From NCBI GenBank assembly GCA_937981985.1, contig CALJNB010000019.1:124001-188000 (forward strand): a DNA stretch of 64,000 bases, written 5' to 3'. Made by a program: the position numbers and the translations under genes. Shown here in pieces: positions 1-8,006 of this stretch (the first letter of the stretch is position 1; the number at the start of each line of letters is the position of its first letter). The notes below the pieces were generated by a model, which did not search any database, was not told where the DNA came from, and worked only from the letters and a program-made list of their open reading frames with translations. The stretch comes from an uncultured bacterium (GTDB lineage: Bacteria > Myxococcota_A > Bradymonadia > Bradymonadales > Bradymonadaceae).

Positions 1-2
1 AT

Positions 3-3000
3 TGTACGGATGGTAATTATTGTATCGGGACCCAGTGCACTCCAACGGATGAGGCCTGCGCAATGTGCGAGGGAAATCAAGTTTGTACCGTCAATGTCAA
101 CCGAGTGACCTGTACCGAGTCTCCACAGGGATGCACGAATTCGTTGGGATGTATCGGTAGCCGTGCGTGTAATAATGGTGTTTGTGGTGATCCAGTAGCG
201 TGTACTCCAGACGGGAACGAACCCAATGCAGACGCAGCAACAGCGACAAGCTGGAAAGACACCGTAGTCCAAAGCACGATTCGCGGATCGATCTGCCAGG
301 GAGATAGTGATTACTACCTTTATAACACGCGCGATTCGGAACACTTCACCGGAACACTGGTCGTTTCACTGAACATAAGTCCTGAGAACGTAGGAAATGG
401 AACGTTCACGATCGATCTTCTTAAAAACAACACAAGCGTTGCAACCCAAACGTCTAACGATACAGGAACGGTTGAACTACGTTACCCCATTACGGCCGTC
501 GACGTTGGCGAATTTGTAATCAAAATCTCTGACTCGGATTTAAACCTTAGCGGAATAGAGTACGACTTATTTATCCATCTTGTGGACGCACAGACCGGCG
601 AGGCCTGCGAAAACGCAACCCCCGTAGTAAATGGCAGCGCTTCAAGTGATAGCTCATCTTCTTTGAGTACTTCGCTAAAACCCTCGTGTGCACCTGCAGG
701 TGTTAAGCGCGATTCAATCTTTAGTTTGGAAGTTCTCGAAAAAGCAGAAATGACCTTCGCAGTAGCTCCACTAGATGCAACGATAAGTGTACGCTCGTCG
801 TGTGAAATCGACGAAAGTGAAATCGAATGCAGCACTGGGGGGAACGAACTCATCACAACCTTAGAGCCCGGGAATTATTTTGTTGTCGTTGAGAGTCTCG
901 AAGCCGATGGCCCCTTTGCACTAGCCCTTACCCAAAAACCATTTATCTGTACCCCTGGCGCGAATCGATGTATCGGTACCGATGACGGTGAAACATGTAA
1001 CTCGGCCGGTACGGGCTACGATGCCTTCACTTGCGACGGCGATACCTGCGACATGGCAACAGGATTTTGCGTTCGACCTCCTGGCGATGTGTGTTCAGAC
1101 GCCATTGATGCGACTCAAGGTTTTGATGGAACCGTTAATTTCTCGTCGTTGAGAAACGACTATGAAAGCAATGTTTGTGGTACATCTTTCACCACCGGTG
1201 GAAATGACTCGACCTTCTCGGTAGTCCTACCCCCGAATAATCGTGTTGATGTACTCGCCACTCACAGCTCTTTTAATAGTTTAGCCGTACTGATCGTGGA
1301 TGACTGTAACACAATCGATCAAACGTGCTTGACCCACGATGTCGGTTCAACAAGCCAGACCGGGTATGCAAACATGGGAACCCAAGATGAACATCTTTTC
1401 GTAGTCGTGGATTCAAGTTCAAGCTTCTCCGGATCCGCCAATGTTACGATTGAAACCTCTCCGATAATCTGCGTGCCGAATTCTAAAACATGTGTTGGGG
1501 ATGATTTGGACGTCTGTGATTCAAGAGGGACGACAAAAGCCCTTACTGCCTGTGCATATGGTTGTGACGCGACGACGAACAACTGCAATCCAGGTCTGAA
1601 CGATGTTTGCGCGACCGCGTTCGATGTGTCAGCTGGCGGGAGTTTTAATGGATTCCAGGCAGATTACGCAAATGACTATCAGCCAGACGCAAGCTGTATA
1701 TCCTCAGCGAGAGGAGCAGGTTCGGATTCGGTCTGGTCTGTAGACGCGCAAGCCGGACAGATCCTAAACGTATCGATGACGGGCGACTTCGACGCGACCC
1801 TCTATGTAGTTTCAGATTGTGCTGATATCGCAGGTACCTGTGGAGCAGGAAGTGATAGGGGCCAGATTGAAACGATCAATTATTTGATTCCGAGCGACGG
1901 TACCTATTATATTATTGCCGACGCTTTCTTAACGTCTGGTTCAGGAAATTTCACTCTCGATGTCGAGCTCACCACTCCAATTTGTACACCAGGTACAACC
2001 CAATGCATGGGTAATAACTTGGACACCTGTCTCCCAGATGGATCAGGGTTTGATACTCAGACCTGCCCAGGATCTTGTGATGGAAATGTAAATCAATGTT
2101 CGGGAAATTCATGTTCAAGTCCCATTCAAATTGGCGCCGGACAACATATCGGAGACACCGACGCATTCACCAATGAATATGATCCTGGAAGTGTAAGTTG
2201 TACAAATCACCCTGCTGCCGGAAAAGACGTTGTATATCAAATTAGTGGAATACCTGGAGATGTTGTTACAACAACACTCACTTCCACTTATGATGCGTCG
2301 ATCTATGCAGTTACCGATTGCGACGATCTCAATAGTTGTATTGCCGGTCAAGACAATGGAAATCCAGAAACGATAAATTTTATAATGCCACAAACCGGTT
2401 CTATCTTTTTAGTAGTTGACGGATTTTCATCGTCCTCGAACGGTAATTATACTTTGGATGTCGACATTCAAACGCCCGATTGCTTTAATCCGGGTCAACC
2501 TGTTCAATGTTTGAACTCTGCGACTCTACAATATTGCGACTCCCAAGGCTTTTTACAAAACTATCAATGTAACTGCTCTCTAAGTACGTGTGCCCAACCC
2601 ACCGGTGACGTTTGTGCTGATGTCTTAACGGTATTCGACCAAACTGTAATTTCATCTACTTACGGAGATCTTACTTCGACCTACAATCCGAGCGCGACAA
2701 GTTGCCCGAACGCAACGAGCAACCTCGACGGTCCTGATGCAGTGTACGCAATCGACTTACCACCCGATTCTATTTTGACGGTCGATCTCGACTCTTCAGT
2801 TTTCGGTAGATCGATGTATATCACGTCCGATTGCACCGATGTTTCTAACACGTGTTTGTGGGGAGCAGGCACCGGATCACAAGATCAAATCCAATACCAT
2901 ACCGTTCAAGGTGGACGTCATTATGTCCATATAGATACTAGCACCGATACAACCACCGCAGCTTTCACGGCAACCTTTTCGGTAACCAATGGCGTGTGCC

Positions 3001-4034
3001 AACCGGGTTCTAGTATCTGTAATCCCAATAGCAATCAGACAACGACTTGTAGCGACGACGGTTCTCAAATTGAGAGGATTGTGGACTGCATCTCTGGGTG
3101 CGCGAATATAAACGCGTGCGGTGGCCCGTCGATAGCAAATGATACTTGCGCCACTTCGTATGACGTCGTTGCCCCCATTTCATTCGTCGAAGATCTCGGC
3201 CGATTTACAAGCGATATTGATCCAGGAAGCGCAAGCTGTTTTGGGAGAAGCACCAACGGAGCAGATTTATTTTACTCGGTAAGCCTACCTGCCAATACGG
3301 TACTTGATGTTAGCGTTGATGGTTCGACCACTCATACGGTCGCTATCGTTTCGGACTGTGCCATGCCGGGTACAACCTGCTTAGCCCAAGAAGAAAGCTA
3401 TGGAGATACCAAGGCTGTTTACGCATCTACGGGACCCGAAGATGTTTTTGTAATTATTGACCACGCCACAACGTTCTCAAATGAACTAGAAGTGTCCATC
3501 GATTTCCGACCGACCGAATGCGCCCTTGGAGCCGAAACTTGCCTAGACGCATCAACAAGAGAATATTGTAACGAAAGCTACGAATTGAAAACCCAACCCT
3601 GCACTTTTGGTTGTACGGCAGGAGTTTGTAATGCTGCGACTAACGATCTTTGTGGCGGCGCTTTCGACGCTACTGCGGGCGGAACCTTCGTGGAAGATAT
3701 TTCCGACTATGCAAACGACTACGAACAACCCGATGCGGCAACGTCTTGTACTGGCTTTACGACCGAAGGACCCGACGGTGTTTGGAGCGTCAACGCCGTT
3801 GCCGGCCAAGTCCTTACCGCGACGATGGACCCAACGGGTTTTGATGCCGCTTTGTACATTTCGTCTGATTGCACAATGATTGATAGTTCATGCGTGGCGG
3901 GAAGCGATACTGGAACAAGTGCCGCGGAAACAGTGAGTTATACGATTCCAGCTGACGGTGTTTATTATATTATCGCCGATTCCTATTCACTAACTCCCAC
4001 CGGAACCTTCTCGTTAGAGATTACCCTTCTCTAA
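3..4034 (+). CDS. Giant secreted Cys-rich / PPC-like repeat protein (5' truncated)
   Basis: The reading frame is open from the left edge, so the true N-terminus and any signal peptide lie outside the window; about 1,343 residues are visible. After a Cys-rich start, the protein is built from about eight units of roughly 165 residues. Each unit has a Cys-rich linker, a D-V-C-x-x-A type opening (near nt 600, 1083, 1596, 2101, 2605, 3138 and 3641), a Tyr/Asp stretch, and a beta-rich half ending in a G-x-Y-x-I-x-x-D strand pair. The beta halves resemble bacterial pre-peptidase C-terminal (PPC) domains, which are beta-sandwiches found on secreted proteins. No catalytic domain is visible. It ends in TAA after the last unit with no anchor motif. 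A surface or secreted structural/adhesive role is inference. The repeat call is strong and the function unknown. Confidence 0.75.
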   Translation, partial: CTDGNYCIGTQCTPTDEACAMCEGNQVCTVNVNRVTCTESPQGCTNSLGCIGSRACNNGVCGDPVACTPDGNEPNADAATATSWKDTVVQSTIRGSICQGDSDYYLYNTRDSEHFTGTLVVSLNISPENVGNGTFTIDLLKNNTSVATQTSNDTGTVELRYPITAVDVGEFVIKISDSDLNLSGIEYDLFIHLVDAQTGEACENATPVVNGSASSDSSSSLSTSLKPSCAPAGVKRDSIFSLEVLEKAEMTFAVAPLDATISVRSSCEIDESEIECSTGGNELITTLEPGNYFVVVESLEADGPFALALTQKPFICTPGANRCIGTDDGETCNSAGTGYDAFTCDGDTCDMATGFCVRPPGDVCSDAIDATQGFDGTVNFSSLRNDYESNVCGTSFTTGGNDSTFSVVLPPNNRVDVLATHSSFNSLAVLIVDDCNTIDQTCLTHDVGSTSQTGYANMGTQDEHLFVVVDSSSSFSGSANVTIETSPIICVPNSKTCVGDDLDVCDSRGTTKALTACAYGCDATTNNCNPGLNDVCATAFDVSAGGSFNGFQADYANDYQPDASCISSARGAGSDSVWSVDAQAGQILNVSMTGDFDATLYVVSDCADIAGTCGAGSDRGQIETINYLIPSDGTYYIIADAFLTSGSGNFTLDVELTTPICTPGTTQCMGNNLDTCLPDGSGFDTQTCPGSCDGNVNQCSGNSCSSPIQIGAGQHIGDTDAFTNEYDPGSVSCTNHPAAGKDVVYQISGIPGDVVTTTLTSTYDASIYAVTDCDDLNSCIAGQDNGNPETINFIMPQTGSIFLVVDGFSSSSNGNYTLDVDIQTPDCFNPGQPVQCLNSATLQYCDSQGFLQNYQCNCSLSTCAQPTGDVCADVLTVFDQTVISSTYGDLTSTYNPSATSCPNATSNLDGPDAVYAIDLPPDSILTVDLDSSVFGRSMYITSDCTDVSNTCLWGAGTGSQDQIQYHTVQGGRHYVHIDTSTDTTTAAFTATFSVTNGVCQPGSSICNPNSNQTTTCSDDGSQIERIVDCISGCANINACGGPSIANDTCATSYDVVAPISFVEDLGRFTSDIDPGSASCFGRSTNGADLFYSVSLPANTVLDVSVDGSTTHTVAIVSDCAMPGTTCLAQEESYGDTKAVYASTGPEDVFVIIDHATTFSNELEVSIDFRPTECALGAETCLDASTREYCNESYELKTQPCTFGCTAGVCNAATNDLCGGAFDATAGGTFVEDISDYANDYEQPDAATSCTGFTTEGPDGVWSVNAVAGQVLTATMDPTGFDAALYISSDCTMIDSSCVAGSDTGTSAAETVSYTIPADGVYYIIADSYSLTPTGTFSLEITLL

Positions 4035-4100
4035 AAGCAAAACGCCAAAGATAAATCAACATTGATCTACCACTGAAAAACGAGCTTGCGTTTATGTAAA

Positions 4101-4979
4101 CTATTTTTTGCTCTTTGCTTTTTCTATGGCTTTTTTTGCGATTTCTCGAACTTTAGAAATATCATGAGAGGTGCTTATGACTCGCAGGTATTCTTCGATC
4201 TCAGGACCACCGAAATCAGCAAGGATATAGATCATAGAAAGATAAGACGGATTCTTCTCACGGCTTAACTTTTCGGCCAGAGCGAGAACATCCGAACGCG
4301 CTTGGAAATATTGAAATTTTGAAAGACTCGCAGCGGCGGCGACCGCAACGCTTGTATTTTCGTTTCTAAGAAGCTTCGCCAATTGCGGTGCAGCAGCTTC
4401 TATATTCTGCTCTCGAATGTTTTGTATGGCGTCCTTTAGAGTATCGGACTTACTTTTGGGGTCTGAAATCAGGGCGATGAGTTCGTCCTTTGTCGCTGTC
4501 TGCACCGCAATTTTATTTATAAGCCGTGACACCAATACCTGACACGCTTCATCGGCGATATCATTAAGCCCTTCTTTTGATGTTGTTTTCGTGCCGGTGG
4601 AAAATAGACGCTTTCTTCCACCTAGTTCTTGCAGCTCGGCAAGGAGAACAATCGTTTTCGGATCGTCTTTGGGGATGTCGTAAGTGATTCGTAAGTTGAC
4701 GTCATTTCCACTTTGTCCCGAAAAAGGAGGCGCTTGTTTTAGGCCTTTTACGATACACGTTTCAAACACTTCGGGTTTTGGAGCTCCTTCCATTTTGTAA
4801 GCATTTTCGCTGGCCGATATCTTTGATGTTTTCAAAGCGAAGGTTTTAGATTGTTCCTTAACTAGGTTTGGTCGCGCTTGATCAGCTTTTCCAGTTGTCG
4901 ATGAGTCGTCGACGAGGCTAGGCGACTGTTCTTTGCAACTCCAACTCAAAAAGATAAATATTAAAATGAGTGACTTCAT
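4101..4979 (-). CDS. Lipoprotein with C-terminal HEAT-like repeats
   Basis: A 292-residue protein with a lipoprotein signal peptide: a short hydrophobic core followed by a lipobox with Cys15 (LSWSC). Residues about 20-70 are polar and probably disordered. Residues about 70-160 form a beta-rich region with two Cys. Residues about 165-290 are helical, with pairs of amphipathic helices and conserved Ala, Leu and Val spacing that look like HEAT/armadillo repeats, a protein-protein interaction scaffold. An AGGTG ribosome binding site lies 5 bases before the ATG. It converges with the repeat-protein gene and is divergent from prmC. The stop is TAG, followed two codons later by TAA. The specific role is unknown; a periplasmic, membrane-anchored adaptor is the reasonable reading. 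Confidence 0.7.
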   Translation of the reverse strand: MKSLILIFIFLSWSCKEQSPSLVDDSSTTGKADQARPNLVKEQSKTFALKTSKISASENAYKMEGAPKPEVFETCIVKGLKQAPPFSGQSGNDVNLRITYDIPKDDPKTIVLLAELQELGGRKRLFSTGTKTTSKEGLNDIADEACQVLVSRLINKIAVQTATKDELIALISDPKSKSDTLKDAIQNIREQNIEAAAPQLAKLLRNENTSVAVAAAASLSKFQYFQARSDVLALAEKLSREKNPSYLSMIYILADFGGPEIEEYLRVISTSHDISKVREIAKKAIEKAKSKK

Positions 4980-5043
4980 GATTCACCTGCGCTACTTAGG
5001 GTCGGCAAGTTCTATACATGTTGGTTTCTAAGAGCGCTACCCG

Positions 5044-5907
5044 ATGACTGAAAACACACCACTAGGACCTCCCTGGACCGTATTAAAAATTCTTGATTGG
5101 ACCACCCAATTTTTCGAAAAGCAGAATATCGACGGAGCCCGTTTAGACGCTGAACTACTGTTGGCTGATACTTTAAAAATGGAGCGCGTCATGCTTTATG
5201 CAAACTTCGATCGTCCGATGGGAGAAGATGAACTCGCAAATTATAAAGGTGCCATTAAGCGGCGGAGTGCGAAAGAACCTGTGGCATACATCGTCGGCTC
5301 ACGAGGCTTTTGGAACTTTGACTTCAAAGTCGATTCTCGAGTTCTGATCCCTCGACCCGATACAGAACGGCTGATTGAAGTTGTTTTAGAACGTGCCGAG
5401 AACATGGACGCAAAAAAAATACTAGATATCGGGACGGGTTCGGGGGCGATCGCGGTTACGTTGAAATCGGAACTTCAAAATGTCGCCGTCACCGCAACTG
5501 ATATCTGCGAAGATGCCTTGGAACTCGCCTCTGAAAACGCCACGAGCCTGGGATTTGCGGTGGAGTTTATACACAGCGACTTGTTTCAAAACCTTGACCA
5601 AACCTACGATATCATCGTGAGCAATCCGCCTTATATTGCACAAGCAGATAAAAAAATGCTCTCCAAGGACGTGCTGGACCACGAGCCCCATCTCGCCCTC
5701 TTTGCAGAAGATGGACTTTCGATCTACAAAAGACTGATTCCAAGAGCATTTGAAAAGCTAAATCCCGGCGGGTTGTTGGCCGTAGAAATCGGTTATGATC
5801 AAGGAGAAAAAGTTCTCGACATTTGCAAGTCGGCCGGATTCTCAGACCTTGAAATCGCTAAAGATTACGGGGGAAACGAACGCGTAGTTTCGGGTATAAA
5901 AAAGTGA
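5044..5907 (+). CDS. prmC: Peptide chain release factor N5-glutamine methyltransferase
   Basis: PrmC (HemK) transfers a methyl group from S-adenosylmethionine to the Gln of the GGQ motif of release factors 1 and 2, which speeds translation termination. The protein is 287 residues, the normal length. It has the N-terminal helical substrate-binding region, the family motif IPRPDT near residue 102, the SAM-binding loop D-I-G-T-G-S-G near residue 130 and the catalytic N-P-P-Y at about residues 194-197. In many bacteria prmC follows prfA, but no prfA is adjacent here. It ends one base short of the convergent ribA stop codon. The ribosome binding site is weak, but the start agrees with the family. 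Confidence 0.95.
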   Translation: MTENTPLGPPWTVLKILDWTTQFFEKQNIDGARLDAELLLADTLKMERVMLYANFDRPMGEDELANYKGAIKRRSAKEPVAYIVGSRGFWNFDFKVDSRVLIPRPDTERLIEVVLERAENMDAKKILDIGTGSGAIAVTLKSELQNVAVTATDICEDALELASENATSLGFAVEFIHSDLFQNLDQTYDIIVSNPPYIAQADKKMLSKDVLDHEPHLALFAEDGLSIYKRLIPRAFEKLNPGGLLAVEIGYDQGEKVLDICKSAGFSDLEIAKDYGGNERVVSGIKK

Positions 5908-5908
5908 T

Positions 5909-6532
5909 TTATAGTAAATGACCTGACTTGGTCTTTTTCGTCGATAGATATTTTTCATTAAAGGGATTGGCAATCATCTTTATCGGAAGTTGTCTAGAAA
6001 TCTGTATACCTGCTGCACGAAGACCCTCGGATTTATTCGGATTATTGGTCATCAATTGAAGACTTTTGGGTTCAAGTAACCGAATCATCTCGGCTGCAAT
6101 ATCATACTCCCTCATGTCATCATCAAAACCCAGATGAAGATTTGCCTCAACAGTATCCATGCCTTGATCTTGTAATTGATAAGCTCGGATCTTATTGTTT
6201 AATCCAATACCGCGTCCCTCTTGCCGCATGTACAATATTACTCCGGTATCGACTTGTGAAAGTGCGTCCATGGCGTAGTTAAGTTGTTCTCCGCAATCGC
6301 ATTTACGACTTCCAAAGACATCGCCAGTCAAACACTCTGAGTGAATCCGAGTCAACACATCAGATTTTTCCCGAATATCTCCGCGAATCACTGCAATATG
6401 TTCTTTGTGATCTTTGTTATTTTCAAACGCTGCAATTCTGAACTCGCCAAATCTAGTGGGTAGATTTGCAATCGCAACCAAAGTTACGTCTAGTTCTATT
6501 TCTGAGGATGTAATGGGTTTTTCTTTCGACAT
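5909..6532 (-). CDS. ribA: GTP cyclohydrolase II (riboflavin biosynthesis)
   Basis: RibA converts GTP to 2,5-diamino-6-ribosylamino-4(3H)-pyrimidinone 5'-phosphate, formate and pyrophosphate, the first step of riboflavin synthesis. The 207-residue monofunctional protein has the three zinc ligands Cys67, Cys78 and Cys80 in the family spacing (S-E-C-L then K-C-D-C-G), the R-Q-E-G-R-G-I-G-L active-site motif at 103-111, and the L-M-T-N-N-P-x-K substrate segment near the C-terminus. It is not fused to RibB (DHBP synthase). An AAAGGAG ribosome binding site precedes the ATG. I looked for an FMN riboswitch in the short leader and saw no recognisable conserved segment. It stands alone among lipoprotein genes. 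Confidence 0.95.
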   Translation of the reverse strand: MSKEKPITSSEIELDVTLVAIANLPTRFGEFRIAAFENNKDHKEHIAVIRGDIREKSDVLTRIHSECLTGDVFGSRKCDCGEQLNYAMDALSQVDTGVILYMRQEGRGIGLNNKIRAYQLQDQGMDTVEANLHLGFDDDMREYDIAAEMIRLLEPKSLQLMTNNPNKSEGLRAAGIQISRQLPIKMIANPFNEKYLSTKKTKSGHLL

Positions 6533-6671
6533 GTAGTGCTCCTTTAGAGAGGTTAGTCGACGGGTAGAAATATACTTCCTTCCGTGAGCCGGAATGTAGA
6601 GCCAAAATCCTGCGTGTCAATCCTTAGATACAGAAAAGCGGGCTAAGAGTCTGATCCGCCGGATTTATTGT

Positions 6672-7130
6672 TCACTCTGAAGCAAATGTTTCGGTGATTT
6701 TAGCACCTATACTGTGGCGCGGATCGGGAGCTTTGTCAGGATCAGGTTCGGGTTCGATGGTAATTACGTAAAAAGCAAAGGTTTTATCTTGAAGATCGCC
6801 CAAAGTAACCGAAACACTACCTACTCCGTTGGCGTCGGTGTTAAAACGTCCTGTCGACGTTGGAGTCTCACCGCCGCCGGCCAACCAACCTTCATACTTT
6901 TCGTCTGTAAGCGTAGGTAGATTGGAAACCGTCGTATCGATTTTCCCGGTGCGAGGGTTAATGGTGACAGTACCGGTCGCAGCTCCCCCCAAGCCTTCAT
7001 ACTCGGCGATATTAAGAGTAATCATCGTGTCGTCGCTGGTCGGATCATTGACGGGACCGGGGTCTGAATCGCCACAGCCCAACATCGCAATTAATGTGAG
7101 GCACAAAAGTACGAGTCTGAATGTTTTCAT
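6672..7130 (-). CDS. Small lipoprotein with RskA-like beta domain
   Basis: A 152-residue protein read from an ATG preceded by AAGGAAAG at ideal spacing; a longer upstream start lacks such a site. It has a signal peptide with lipobox L-G-C-G (Cys18), a short Asp/Pro/Thr linker and one beta-rich domain. That domain has a Y-E-G-W-L strand followed by a G-R-F-N-T-D-A-N-G turn, reminiscent of the C-terminal domain of anti-sigma-K factors (RskA-like) and related extracytoplasmic folds. It lacks the transmembrane anti-sigma architecture, so an anti-sigma function is unlikely. A membrane-anchored periplasmic or surface protein is inferred. The similarity is by eye only. Confidence 0.65.
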   Translation of the reverse strand: MKTFRLVLLCLTLIAMLGCGDSDPGPVNDPTSDDTMITLNIAEYEGLGGAATGTVTINPRTGKIDTTVSNLPTLTDEKYEGWLAGGGETPTSTGRFNTDANGVGSVSVTLGDLQDKTFAFYVITIEPEPDPDKAPDPRHSIGAKITETFASE

Positions 7131-7236
7131 GATCTTTCCTTGGGTAGTAAGGCTTGATATTACCTCACGGGCATGGACTGACAAACTTTTGCTTAAGATA
7201 GGAAACGATGGATGTCTTTTGTAGAAGGCACTGTTT

Positions 7237-7932
7237 TCAAAGAAAGGCGAATGGGTATTCTACGAATATGTCTTCGGCGTTCGTTTCGAAGGTCAAATTC
7301 TGTGAACGATTTATAATACATTCCGTAAAACTTGGGATGTCTAAGAACGGATTCAAACCCATTCTCACTTCAGATATCTTACCTGTTTTCTCCGCCATCC
7401 ATTCGACGACAAAACGACCCTTGGCGTCGGGCTTCTCGATTAGAAGTTCTTCGTAACACTTTCGAACAATAGGCTTTATGACATCAATGCTTCGCTGACG
7501 AGAGAGACGAATGATATCGGGATTAATTGCAGGTATTTCGAACGCTTTTTCAACGCGTTCTAGTTCTTCTTTTGAGTTTGTTGCCGCCCATCTCGGATCG
7601 CCGAGCACACGATCGTTGACGGGATCAGAATAAGAAATTTCACGGGTACGATATTTTTCAAGTTTGGCATTATTTGGAGATTCACTTCGAGATTTGTGAT
7701 CGTTTTTTTCTGGATTGTCATCCCTTTCCGCCAAACTCACGCGGTCTTGTTCGTAAACGATGCTTTTGGATGTCTCGCTCGTCTTCGTTTTTGATGGAGA
7801 CTTTGCCTTCTTAACTCGTTTGCGCTCCTCTGCAATGACCTCAGCACTTCCCAAGCTTCGAAATATTGCAAATCCAAGGATTCCCAGAAACAAAAGGGCT
7901 AACACTACTGCGTATATCACTTTCTTTGACAA
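7237..7932 (-). CDS. Membrane-anchored protein with AgmX/PglI-type C-terminal domain
   Basis: A 231-residue protein starting at TTG behind a strong AAGGAG site. It has one N-terminal membrane segment (residues about 5-25), a Lys/Arg/Ser/Glu-rich disordered linker (about 30-130), and a C-terminal domain. That domain has the pattern C-Y-E-E-L-L, a G-R-F-V-V-E-W strand, G-K-I-S-E-V and a late C-I (about residues 158-231). This matches the TonB-like domain shared by AgmX/PglI/GltJ proteins of gliding myxobacteria and many Myxococcota proteins. Two conserved Cys could form a disulfide in the periplasm. It is divergent from the kinase gene, with only 74 bases between them. Membership is fairly clear; its partner and process are unknown. 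Confidence 0.75.
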   Translation of the reverse strand: MSKKVIYAVVLALLFLGILGFAIFRSLGSAEVIAEERKRVKKAKSPSKTKTSETSKSIVYEQDRVSLAERDDNPEKNDHKSRSESPNNAKLEKYRTREISYSDPVNDRVLGDPRWAATNSKEELERVEKAFEIPAINPDIIRLSRQRSIDVIKPIVRKCYEELLIEKPDAKGRFVVEWMAEKTGKISEVRMGLNPFLDIPSFTECIINRSQNLTFETNAEDIFVEYPFAFL

Positions 7933-8006
7933 CTTTGGCTCCTTAACATTGCCAATTATACACGGTATCGTAGACTAAATATCATCTAACCTCATAAAAG
8001 TATATT

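Noticed and set aside
6533-6671. FMN riboswitch before ribA
   Set aside because: The leader is short, and I could not find the conserved segments of that element.
6610-6671. Weak stem (GCGG / CCGC) followed by TTTT as a terminator of the small lipoprotein gene
   Set aside because: Only four pairs with a long loop, so it is not convincing.
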